A DNA stretch of 23,658 nt from a virus. The notes beneath the pieces were generated by a model, which saw only the letters and a list, made by a program, of their open reading frames with translations, had not been told where the DNA came from and did not search any database. This document shows, piece after piece, positions 1-8,742 of the stretch. The DNA lies in IMG/VR virus record IMGVR_UViG_3300035070_002719, positions 1-23,658 of that record. One strand, 5' to 3'. Both the position numbers and the translations under genes were made by a program. Position 1 is the first letter of the stretch; each line of letters opens with the position of its first letter.

Positions 1-44
1 ACTGGCGTTTTTTATTTAAGGAAATTTGAGTATGGTGCCCGTTT

Positions 45-3000
45 TTAGTCTTTCCTTTTTATTTCCCCTCTATCAAATTCTCTTACAACAAATTCTCCAT
101 TTACGTTCTTCATTGTTGTACCTCTTTTTTTCTTCTTAGGAGCCTTCCCTTTTTGGCTATCCATCATACCTAAGTCCCATTCACTATAACCTAAAGCCAA
201 AGCAAATGCTTGCCAAGTTTTAGTTTCCTCTTCAGTCATAGTTTTAAGGTTGTTAAGCTTTTTAAATAACCTATCTAAAGGTATGTTTCCACCTGCAGAT
301 ATAATTTGAGATATCGCTAAGTAAGCAGGATTATCTAAACTGTAACCTTCCATTTGCTCTCTTGTATTCTTATATGTAAAAGCTCTTGCTGCAGACATTC
401 CTTTACGTATTTTAGAGTTTAAAGGAGGAGATAAAGATAAAGTTTTTAAGGCAGCTTTTTCGTAATTAGGTCTATCAGCTTCTGACTGTTCTACAATTTC
501 AACGAGAATGTTTTTAGCTGTGGATACAATTGCTCCAGTTAAACCTATACCTCTTAAAATACTGTCTGCTAAAGAATTGATAATACTACCTTCTTTTTTC
601 TCTCTAAGCTCTTTTGCTTCATCGTCTTCATCATCATTAAACAACATAAACATTAATCCGTTTTGCAAAGAAGCAAATATAATATTTTGCACCGCTGCAT
701 AGTACGCTAACTTAGCTACGTTTGCTTTAGTGTCACCTCTTCCGTTTATTAAGTCAAGAATAGCTTTTTTACTTAGACGAGCCATTTGCATAGGCGTGTT
801 AGCAAAAGCCAATATAAGACGCCCCAATGGGCTTGCTTGTTGGTTTGAAACCCTATCAGGTCTAGAAGACTGTTGCGTTTCTTCTGCAATTTCTTGAAAG
901 TCCAAGAACGCTTGCTTTTTCGCTGCAGCTTCTGCCATGCCTAGGGACATGTACTTTTTTACATTGTTTCTATAGTAAGAAGCGCCTCCTGCTGCAATAG
1001 CAAAACTATCAGACATTGTTGTTGGTAAAAACCCTATTTTAACCATTTGCTGATAAGCAGCTCTCATTTTATTAGTAGCGCCGTCTGTTGCTTGTATAAT
1101 TATGTTTGCGTTAACATCAGTTTTTAGACCTGTTCTTCTTTGCTTTAAAAAGTCAGAGTTAAATATCATAGAAAAATCAGCCCAGTATTGTTTTTGATTA
1201 GCAAAAGCTTTTGCAGCTGCTACGGGATTGTTTTCTTCAAAGTTCAAAAAGTTAATAATAGATAACTGCTGCAGTAATGCGGATCTAGTATTAAAAAACA
1301 TAATAGTAGCTACAGAATCGTTAACCCAGTTAAGTAATCTATTAGCATATTTATTCTCACCAGTAGGTCTTGATCTTCCAAATTCCATACGGTAAAGCAT
1401 GTCAGATAACTGTTCTCTATAGTTTGAACCAAATTCAGCTTCCAGCTTGTTCATATTTTCATTAGAAAATACTACATCTTTATTCTCTTTCCACTTTGTC
1501 AAAAACTCCGCTCTACTAGATGTGTTAACCATGTTAACTACGTCTGTTGTTATATTACCTCCTAGCCAGTTTTTTCCCGGTTCAGGGTATCCATTAATAG
1601 ACCCTAACAACTGAGTAGCAAAAGTAGATAGTTCTGAATTATTGTCTACATAGCTTACTAGCTCTGAAATATCTTGCTTACTTAATCCAGGTATTTCTGT
1701 ACCTATTTTATTCCAAATCCAAACCCTAACAGCATCTTCGTTTTTAAATCCGCTTTTACCTTTTTTACTTAAATCAGCTGGGCTCTTTTTAATTTTTCTT
1801 CTTAAGTCTTTAAGCTTATTAGCTGTTACTTGCTGATATCTTTCAAAGTTATTAATACCATCCGCATAAGGATCTAGTAAATTTTGTTTTAGCCAGGCTT
1901 TTTGCTGCTCTCCTTTTTTACTTTTTCCTATCAATGTATACATCAAACCTACGAAGTCTTCCGCTCCTGGAGGTATAAGCCACTTAAACTTACCTTTTTT
2001 AGCTCCTAATACTTGAGCTCTAGCATCTGAAAATGTTTTAGCCGCTTTTACGCCTGTTTTTGTTTCTATAATCTCATTAAACTCTTGACTTAAATCAATA
2101 GAAGGCTGAATTGTAGAAGATTCTAAAGCTGTTGCAAACTTTTTTAATCCTTTTTCAGTATTAATATCTATATCGGATTTTTTAAATTTACGCACGTTAA
2201 CCATTTTAGATACAGCTTGAAGTGTTATATATCTACGTTTCCCCGATTTTGTTGTTGTTGATGTAAATTTCATGTTCAAATCTATTTTAAAATCTGCATC
2301 AAGAGCTCTAATACCTGGGATTTCATGTATGTTTTTACCAATATAATACAATCCTTTTCCTCCAATGTATATATAATAAACACCTTTAGCGTTATAATGG
2401 TTTATCACTTTTTGAAGACCATCATCACCGGCTTTAGTTACTTCTTGAAACTTTTTGAAAGCGGCAGATTTTTTAACCTTTGCTTCAGTGGCTAGCGAAA
2501 TAGAGCCGCCTAAAGGGAAACCTGTGAAATTTTGATTTTCTTCTTTGTTTATTAAGGCAATTATTTCATTTAAAGCTTCTTTTCCTTCTTCAGCTAAGTT
2601 TACTATATTTTGTCCTCCAACTATAGAATCTGTTTTGATAAACTTATTCCCTTTTCTAAGTACTATTTTACCGTCAAGTAAACCTAAAGTTAAAGAACCA
2701 TATCTAGTAAACGCATCTAGTTTTATTTCTAGCAAAACTTTAAATTCATTTTTCTTGCCGCCGTGTACGAGCAATTGAATATCCGGTAAAGCTTTATCAT
2801 AAGCTGCTGTACTTTCTCCTATAGCCTCTATGTCTATACCAAATTTCTTTGCGAAGTCGTTAATATTTTTAAAAACAATTTCTTCAAAAACAATACCTCC
2901 AAAAGTTGTACCTTTTATTATTCCTTTTTCTATTAAATAATTTACAAAATCTTTTACTTTAGGGGACAAATTGTTAAACTCAGCGCTATTTACGAAGTCT

Positions 3001-6000
3001 TCGTCTCTATTTACTTTTTTAGTCGTATTAAGAATAGTTTTTTCTTCTGATTTATCAAAGCTAAATTGTATTTGATCAAAGCTTTTATCTTCGTTTTTAT
3101 ATCTGTCAAGCTGAGACTCAATTTCATTTAACTGAGCTTCAACTATTACTTCACTAATAACATCTATAGAATCACTAGGTGCTAACTCTCTAATAGCTTT
3201 TATGTCTGTTAAGTTATCAACAGTAGCATAACTAGCAATAGTTTCTTTAATAACTGGCGTGATAATTTCTCTAGCTAATTGTTTTTGTCTTTCTAGTATA
3301 GTGGTTTTTTTGCCATCTAAAAAGTATTGCAAAAATGTTTTCTTATCAATCGGTTCTATTTTGAAAATAGGATTACCTTCTGCTGTTATTTCTCTACCAA
3401 TTTGCTCTATATTAAATAGCTTACTGTAGCTTTTCTTTATAGTTTGGACAGGCAGAGCTTTCATTATGATATCAAAATTCTTTTTATCATTCAAAAAGTC
3501 TATGTAAGCACCTGGTATTTTTGTTTGACCATTTTTTTCACCAATAGCTCCCCATCTTTTCAAAACAGTTTTAAACAATTTCTTATTTAAAAACTCTTCT
3601 ATCCAGGGTACTAAAGCAGTTTTTCTTCCGCGCTTTACACTTGTTTTTTCAGATAAAGTTCCTTTCCTTGCTCTTAACTTAACCTCTCTTTCTAATTCTT
3701 TAGAAATATCTTCGACTAAAGCATCGTCAACTAGGTCAAGCTGGTCAAATGTAGCTTGCCCTCTTTCAACGCTTTCGCCTTCTATTTGAGGTGTTTTAGT
3801 TTCTTCTACAGCTACTCCTTTAGCTGTGTCTATGTCTGTCGTAAATTCTTTGTTGACGTCTTTAAACATCAAAGACTGCCTAGTCTGTATACCGTACTTT
3901 TTAACGTACCCAGCCAAGTCTTTGTTTTTTCTAGGATCAAATGTTCTAAGCGCTTTAGGTATTTCAGCTCTCAATACAGCCAAAGCATCTTCTTTGTTAA
4001 ATGCTTCGTCAGTTGTCTGTCTAAACTTTTGTTCAACTATTGTATTTATATAGCCTTCAAATAAAGGAACTAGCTTGCTTTCCAAGTTGCCAGGTAAAGG
4101 ATTTTTTGCGTTGTAGTTCGTTCTTCCTTGTCCTTCCGTTCCTTTTTCGTAAATTTCCATAATCTGTTTAGATTTTGGATCGTTAGGTCCTAGTTCTGTT
4201 GTCCTAACAGGCTTAGCTTCTCTTTTTACTTTAGGCTTAGGTTTAAGCTTAGGTTCAGTTTTAGCGGTTACTATAACTTCCGGCGCATCTAAAATAGCAT
4301 CTACTTGAGCGTCATATTGCTCTTGGCTTATTTCTTCGTTTATTAAAGACTGGTCTAAAGCTTCTAATTTTTCGTTAGCTGCTTCGCTTAAAGAAAATTC
4401 TTTTGCGACTTTGGTTTCAGCTTTAGCTTTTGATAAGTCTCCAACAGAGTCTATAATAGCTCCGGAAAGTTTACCTTCTTTAATTGACTTACTGTATTCG
4501 CGCATGAAGTTGTATACGTCTTTACCTGTTTCGAATTTTATTTTTTTAAAGCCTAAAGCTCTAAATACAGGTAATAAAGCATCGCCAATTTTAGTAAATA
4601 AGTTTTCGTTATACTTAACTTCATTTTTTGCAATAGCGTCCGAAAAAGAAGTAAGGTATTCAGTGTTATATACTTCGGTGCCTCGAGCAGTATATCCTCT
4701 ATCACCCATGATAGTTTCCATTTTTTCAAGAGTAGCACTATCTAGTTTCTTTTTAAAATCAGAAACAATTTTACCCTGCTGTTCTGGGTCACCAATCATT
4801 GCGTTTAGGATAGGGTGTAGTACTTCGTGTGCTCCTACATTAATTTGGTTAGTTTTAGCAGCAACTTCTTTGTTTATATAAAGAGTTCCCCCTAAAGCAA
4901 ATCCGCCTATTCTATTAAATTTAGCCTTATCTTCTGGCTCAAGTTTTACTTTATCTGCTTTTAGCTGTTCTTCAAGCCCTTTTGAACTGTCAAAAGATTT
5001 GGTTTTTAATCCAAGCTTAGCTCCCTCTTCTTTAGCAAATCTTTCTGTAGCTGCAATATTTTTTTGTTCAATTGCTACATTAATTTTTCTTTTAGTTTCC
5101 TCTATTGCGGCTGTTTTTTCTTTAGCTACATTAGACTTTCTGCCAGGCTTTCTATACTTAGCGGTTATATTGTCAATGCCTTCGTTAAGTTCTTTTACTC
5201 TAGTTTGAGCGCTTCTTGTATCATTACCTTTTAAAGCTTTTCTTTCTTTTTCTAATTCAAATAACTCTGCTCTATCGGCTTCTTCTGTTACCTTAGAATC
5301 AATATTTGCTTCAAGGACAGCGTCTTCTCTTTTTTGGTTTATTTCTTTTGAAAGCTTTTCGTCTTTTTCTACTTTAATATCCATACCTGCTAAATCTTCA
5401 GCGGTAGCAGTTTCAAGAACTTCTTTTACTTTGTTTTGGCTTACGTTTTCTCCATTTATGCTATACTTGCTAACCTTCATTAAACCAGGTGCTTGTGTAA
5501 TTGCAGCTACAGGTGCTCCACCGATTCCAGCAATACCTTCAACGATTATTTCTTTAGCGTCCATTTCTTTACCTTCGATAGCTAAACCAGCTGCTTCACC
5601 TGCTGCTCCACCAATCATTTCTCCTACTCCTAGCGTGGTTTTCCCTGCTACATTAGCAGCAACCTTTCTAGCTGTGGACGTTGCTCCTTTTCTAACAACT
5701 CCAGACACTGCTCCCGCAGCCCCTCCAGATAAAGCAGTAGCAATACCTTCAATAGCACCAATAGTCATACCTCTAGCAAGGGAAGTGTTTCTTATTTCAG
5801 AAAACTTTTCTTCATCTGACAAAAGTGTTTTAACATTTTCAGCATTGAAAGCCATATCTTCATCCGCAAGCTTTTCTTGTATTCTACTAGCAAATGTAAT
5901 TAAAGATTCACTCAAGGCGTTTGCGCCACCCATATACCCAGCAATACCAGCAGGCAAAGCTCCGGCTCCTCCGGTAGCAGCTCCTACTACACCAGCGGCA

Positions 6001-6629
6001 GTAGCTCCTGTAGCTAAACCAGCAGCAGCAGCTTCTTTACTAAAAAGCCCAGCTAAAGACTGAACCATTACTCCTGTAAAACCAGCAATCCCTTCGTCTT
6101 TAATAGCTAAAAGAGTTGACATAGCGGCGTTTTCACCTTTGCTTTTGTATTTGTCATAAGACTTAGACCAGTCTTCGAATTCTTTTATACCATCCGCAGA
6201 TTGATACTTGTTCACGGCATTGACAAAATCTTCATATTGGAAGTCTTTACCTTGGCCCCCATTGTACATAATAGAAGCAATTTCATCATAAGCATCTTCT
6301 CTAAGACTACCAGATTTCCACCCTTGTGCTATAGCCCCGAAAAAACCAGAGCCATCTTCTTCTTCTTCAGTTTCAACACCTTCAATTTCATTTTCTTCTA
6401 ATACCAAAGAAGTATCTTCCAAACTGGACTCCCCACTCTCTATTTCCTTCCCCGCATTTACAGAACTTTCTACGGTGTCCAGGTCGTTTCCCGGTTCGTC
6501 TTCTTCTATTGTTAAACCTTTTTCTAAAGCTTTGTTTATGTAATCTTCAAATGAAACTCCATTTTCATCTGCTGCTGATTGAATTTCGTCGTTATCGTAT
6601 TCAACTCCGTTAAAAAAATACTTTGGCAT
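45..6629 (-). CDS. Giant polyvalent virion/ejection protein (T7 gp16 position)
   Basis: 2194 residues. Visible parts in order: a small N-terminal unit (1-45), a Glu-rich linker (76-92), Gly/Ala-rich hydrophobic stretches (about 175-385), a charged helical, probably coiled-coil stretch (about 400-560), a metallopeptidase-like domain with HEVLH at 601-605 and candidate third ligand E657, a Lys/Pro linker (about 791-809), a sigma-70 region-2-like stretch (about 846-925), a PD-(D/E)XK-like segment (E1249/E1250, D1283, E1301, K1303), and a long helical C-terminus (about 1740-2150) with a hydrophobic segment at 1974-1997. Phage polyvalent proteins with mixed enzymatic domains are an established class. 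By position, after three smaller genes in T7 13-14-15 order, it is inferred to be packaged in the head and ejected with the DNA. No lytic transglycosylase or RNA polymerase motif was found. The start has an A/T leader without a Shine-Dalgarno sequence, 10 nt after the preceding stop codon. The gene call is secure; individual domain calls are less so. Confidence 0.88.
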   Translation of the reverse strand: MPKYFFNGVEYDNDEIQSAADENGVSFEDYINKALEKGLTIEEDEPGNDLDTVESSVNAGKEIESGESSLEDTSLVLEENEIEGVETEEEEDGSGFFGAIAQGWKSGSLREDAYDEIASIMYNGGQGKDFQYEDFVNAVNKYQSADGIKEFEDWSKSYDKYKSKGENAAMSTLLAIKDEGIAGFTGVMVQSLAGLFSKEAAAAGLATGATAAGVVGAATGGAGALPAGIAGYMGGANALSESLITFASRIQEKLADEDMAFNAENVKTLLSDEEKFSEIRNTSLARGMTIGAIEGIATALSGGAAGAVSGVVRKGATSTARKVAANVAGKTTLGVGEMIGGAAGEAAGLAIEGKEMDAKEIIVEGIAGIGGAPVAAITQAPGLMKVSKYSINGENVSQNKVKEVLETATAEDLAGMDIKVEKDEKLSKEINQKREDAVLEANIDSKVTEEADRAELFELEKERKALKGNDTRSAQTRVKELNEGIDNITAKYRKPGRKSNVAKEKTAAIEETKRKINVAIEQKNIAATERFAKEEGAKLGLKTKSFDSSKGLEEQLKADKVKLEPEDKAKFNRIGGFALGGTLYINKEVAAKTNQINVGAHEVLHPILNAMIGDPEQQGKIVSDFKKKLDSATLEKMETIMGDRGYTARGTEVYNTEYLTSFSDAIAKNEVKYNENLFTKIGDALLPVFRALGFKKIKFETGKDVYNFMREYSKSIKEGKLSGAIIDSVGDLSKAKAETKVAKEFSLSEAANEKLEALDQSLINEEISQEQYDAQVDAILDAPEVIVTAKTEPKLKPKPKVKREAKPVRTTELGPNDPKSKQIMEIYEKGTEGQGRTNYNAKNPLPGNLESKLVPLFEGYINTIVEQKFRQTTDEAFNKEDALAVLRAEIPKALRTFDPRKNKDLAGYVKKYGIQTRQSLMFKDVNKEFTTDIDTAKGVAVEETKTPQIEGESVERGQATFDQLDLVDDALVEDISKELEREVKLRARKGTLSEKTSVKRGRKTALVPWIEEFLNKKLFKTVLKRWGAIGEKNGQTKIPGAYIDFLNDKKNFDIIMKALPVQTIKKSYSKLFNIEQIGREITAEGNPIFKIEPIDKKTFLQYFLDGKKTTILERQKQLAREIITPVIKETIASYATVDNLTDIKAIRELAPSDSIDVISEVIVEAQLNEIESQLDRYKNEDKSFDQIQFSFDKSEEKTILNTTKKVNRDEDFVNSAEFNNLSPKVKDFVNYLIEKGIIKGTTFGGIVFEEIVFKNINDFAKKFGIDIEAIGESTAAYDKALPDIQLLVHGGKKNEFKVLLEIKLDAFTRYGSLTLGLLDGKIVLRKGNKFIKTDSIVGGQNIVNLAEEGKEALNEIIALINKEENQNFTGFPLGGSISLATEAKVKKSAAFKKFQEVTKAGDDGLQKVINHYNAKGVYYIYIGGKGLYYIGKNIHEIPGIRALDADFKIDLNMKFTSTTTKSGKRRYITLQAVSKMVNVRKFKKSDIDINTEKGLKKFATALESSTIQPSIDLSQEFNEIIETKTGVKAAKTFSDARAQVLGAKKGKFKWLIPPGAEDFVGLMYTLIGKSKKGEQQKAWLKQNLLDPYADGINNFERYQQVTANKLKDLRRKIKKSPADLSKKGKSGFKNEDAVRVWIWNKIGTEIPGLSKQDISELVSYVDNNSELSTFATQLLGSINGYPEPGKNWLGGNITTDVVNMVNTSSRAEFLTKWKENKDVVFSNENMNKLEAEFGSNYREQLSDMLYRMEFGRSRPTGENKYANRLLNWVNDSVATIMFFNTRSALLQQLSIINFLNFEENNPVAAAKAFANQKQYWADFSMIFNSDFLKQRRTGLKTDVNANIIIQATDGATNKMRAAYQQMVKIGFLPTTMSDSFAIAAGGASYYRNNVKKYMSLGMAEAAAKKQAFLDFQEIAEETQQSSRPDRVSNQQASPLGRLILAFANTPMQMARLSKKAILDLINGRGDTKANVAKLAYYAAVQNIIFASLQNGLMFMLFNDDEDDEAKELREKKEGSIINSLADSILRGIGLTGAIVSTAKNILVEIVEQSEADRPNYEKAALKTLSLSPPLNSKIRKGMSAARAFTYKNTREQMEGYSLDNPAYLAISQIISAGGNIPLDRLFKKLNNLKTMTEEETKTWQAFALALGYSEWDLGMMDSQKGKAPKKKKRGTTMKNVNGEFVVREFDRGEIKRKD

Positions 6630-6639
6630 AATTTAATTT

Positions 6640-7974
6640 TTATATTTTAGGTAAAGATTGTTTAGGCTCTACTTGCTGCATGTCACCTGTAAATTGTCCT
6701 GCTACTTGCGCCATAACTACAGAAGGAGAGTCATTGGCTTCGATTCTAATACTCCATCCTTTTCCGTACTTAGGATTTGTTATTGTATAAGAATTTAAAA
6801 TTCTTTTTCCGTCTACTTCAATATCTGCTGGTTTTACCGTAAAACCATAAGACTTGAAAACTTGCTTAGCATTTTTCATGTTTATTTTACCTGAACCCAT
6901 AGCTTTATTAAGCCTTTTGTTCATGTCATCACCGTTTTCACTCCACCACGAGTTTAGCTTTGCTTGAGCTTTTTCAGTAGGGGTTTTAGTAGGTGCTGCT
7001 TTTATAGTGTCTGATATTAATTTACTTTGAGGTATAACGTTTTTTATAGTATCTTCTACAAGCCATTTTTTTACAGCCATTACTTGCTCTGGGTTATTGT
7101 TATCAAAAATAGTGTTTTGACCCATTCTATCTACCCATGTTTGGTTCGCTATATTGTAACTAGTTCTTTTTCCAACCCAGTCAAAACTTCCGTTGTTCAT
7201 CAATTCTTGCGTAGCTTTTTCTACATTTATTTTTTCTTCAGCTACAACCCTTGAACTTCCGTCTTTTAATGGCACTTTAGTACTAATAGTTTCTTTCCAT
7301 ACAGCTATGTTTGGGTCTAATATGGTTTTGCTAGCCGTTTCTTGAAAATCTTTTACGGGTTCTATAGTTTTTAAAAGCTCTTCACCCGAATCTATAGTGG
7401 CTGTAGCGTTGTTTAAGTCTAATTTATAGTCTGATCCTTCTAAAGATAAAAAAGTAGAGTTTTCTTCTTTAGAAATTCTTAACTTAGGGTCTCCATTGTT
7501 ATATGCGCGAATAAGATTTTGTAAAGGTGCTCCTGTAGACTTGCTTATGTATCCAACTTCGCCGGGGTTTTTAGACATAGAGTCTTTAAGTTTTTTTGAT
7601 AAAAATTCTACGGTTACCATGTTTTTGCCGTATTTTTCTACATTTCCTTTTATTTCGGTTTGCCTTAGCAGGTTAATATCTCTTTCTGCTCCGGATAAAG
7701 TAGGCAAAGCTTTTGTTAAAGACCTTAGCTCTTCAGACTCTGTTCTCATCATCTCTGCGAAAGAAGATTTTAAAGCAGGGTTAGTAGAGCCAGGAAGTTT
7801 ACCTATGTTATTACCTAAAGCAATAACCATTTCGTCTTCTCTTTTTTGTATTTTTTCTTGCTCTATCCTGTCTTCTTCGATTTCGGCTTTCATATTATCA
7901 AAGCCTTTATCGAGTCCTTCTGCGAAAGGGTTAGCTGTGGAATCTAAAAATTGTTTTGGATTTCTATATGACAT
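6640..7974 (-). CDS. Structural/internal virion protein, T7 gp15 position
   Basis: 444 residues, with no family recognised from sequence alone. The first 90 or so residues are strongly charged and helical (Glu/Lys/Arg-rich around 28-48), consistent with a coiled coil. The rest is a mixed alpha/beta soluble protein with no signal peptide, membrane segment or catalytic motif that I can see. It lies between the 246-residue coiled-coil protein and the 2194-residue giant protein, the place held in T7 by gp15, which forms the middle of the ejection channel. It is shorter than T7 gp15 (about 750 residues), so equivalence is inferred from order only. The gene stops 10 nt before the next start, which suggests co-translation with its neighbour. 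The ATG is preceded by A/T-rich sequence without a Shine-Dalgarno motif. Confidence 0.8.
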   Translation of the reverse strand: MSYRNPKQFLDSTANPFAEGLDKGFDNMKAEIEEDRIEQEKIQKREDEMVIALGNNIGKLPGSTNPALKSSFAEMMRTESEELRSLTKALPTLSGAERDINLLRQTEIKGNVEKYGKNMVTVEFLSKKLKDSMSKNPGEVGYISKSTGAPLQNLIRAYNNGDPKLRISKEENSTFLSLEGSDYKLDLNNATATIDSGEELLKTIEPVKDFQETASKTILDPNIAVWKETISTKVPLKDGSSRVVAEEKINVEKATQELMNNGSFDWVGKRTSYNIANQTWVDRMGQNTIFDNNNPEQVMAVKKWLVEDTIKNVIPQSKLISDTIKAAPTKTPTEKAQAKLNSWWSENGDDMNKRLNKAMGSGKINMKNAKQVFKSYGFTVKPADIEVDGKRILNSYTITNPKYGKGWSIRIEANDSPSVVMAQVAGQFTGDMQQVEPKQSLPKI

Positions 7975-7998
7975 ACTATGTACTTTTTATTTTATTTA

Positions 7999-8739
7999 TT
8001 ATTGTTTGTACCAGTCTTTACCACCGCTCTTAATAGCGCCAGCAATTGGACCAACAGCATCAATTGCACCAGTAACTAATCCTGAAACTGCCGCGTCCTT
8101 AGCATTTTGGGCGGCTTGTAAGTTTGCGCCCGCTCCATCTACTTTTGCTTGCGCTCTATCTAATGCTACTAATTCTCTGGATTCCTGTTCTTGGAAAACG
8201 TAGTCTTTGCCCATTGCTTCAGCTTGCTGCATTCTTTTTGCTTCGGCCATATCAATGCCTTGCAACCTTAGTTGCTCTTCCACTTTAAGATCGTTAACTC
8301 GTTGATCGCCTTGAGCTTTTAGTTTTTGGTTTTGTGCTTCTTGCGATTCAAGAGATGCAGATATACCTTTTTTACTTCTCAAAGCGGCTTGCGCCAACGC
8401 AGTAGCACCTCCGGCACTCGCACCAGTGGCTCTTAGAGTGTCTAAAGTGTTTGCTAAAGCAAGATCAGCCTCTTCGGCTTGAAACTCCGCTGCTTGTGTA
8501 GCTACACCTAATTGGGCATAAGCGTTTTTAGCCATTCCTGACACGTCCTCTGCTAATCCAGAAACGTTTTCATAACCTTCGTAAGGGTTTATAATTTTTT
8601 GCCTATTAGCTTCTAGCTCGGCGAGCTGTGATTCTGCTGTGCTAAGCCTACCTTTAGCTTTTTGCCTTTTTTGGTTTGCTCCGATAGCTCCAATGCCTTT
8701 TGCTACCAAGCCTCCAATAGCTGCTGTTACTAATCCCAT
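7999..8739 (-). CDS. Coiled-coil internal virion protein, T7 gp14-like position
   Basis: 246 residues. It opens with a Gly/Ala/Ile-rich hydrophobic stretch (about 3-21, including AAIGGLVAKGIGAIGA) and ends with a second one (about 218-238). Between them is a long Ala/Gln/Glu-rich helical region typical of coiled coils. Hydrophobic ends around a helical middle, small size and position directly after a gp13-like gene fit T7 gp14, the internal virion protein that inserts in the outer membrane during DNA ejection. That function is inferred, since no diagnostic motif exists. The start lies only 3 nt after the stop of the upstream GNAT-like gene, so the two are probably translationally coupled. Other possibilities are a different minor virion protein or a tail-tip component. 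Confidence 0.82.
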   Translation of the reverse strand: MGLVTAAIGGLVAKGIGAIGANQKRQKAKGRLSTAESQLAELEANRQKIINPYEGYENVSGLAEDVSGMAKNAYAQLGVATQAAEFQAEEADLALANTLDTLRATGASAGGATALAQAALRSKKGISASLESQEAQNQKLKAQGDQRVNDLKVEEQLRLQGIDMAEAKRMQQAEAMGKDYVFQEQESRELVALDRAQAKVDGAGANLQAAQNAKDAAVSGLVTGAIDAVGPIAGAIKSGGKDWYKQ

Positions 8740-8742
8740 TTG

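Noticed and set aside
1-44. Possible terminator or start of the next gene after the giant protein
   Set aside because: No stable hairpin and no minus-strand ATG are present in these 44 bases.
5431-6063. Long open frame on the plus strand (210 codons), rich in Ala and Pro
   Set aside because: It is the antisense of the Gly/Ala-rich part of the giant protein. The composition explains the lack of stop codons, and all other genes run on the minus strand.
45-6629. crAss-like virion RNA polymerase or lytic transglycosylase in the giant protein
   Set aside because: No DxDxD-type polymerase motif and no transglycosylase catalytic pattern could be found by eye.
7496-8203. Plus-strand frame of 235 codons crossing two minus-strand genes
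   Set aside because: It overlaps the 444- and 246-residue genes and their junction, and its hydrophobic translation is typical of antisense of charged helical genes.
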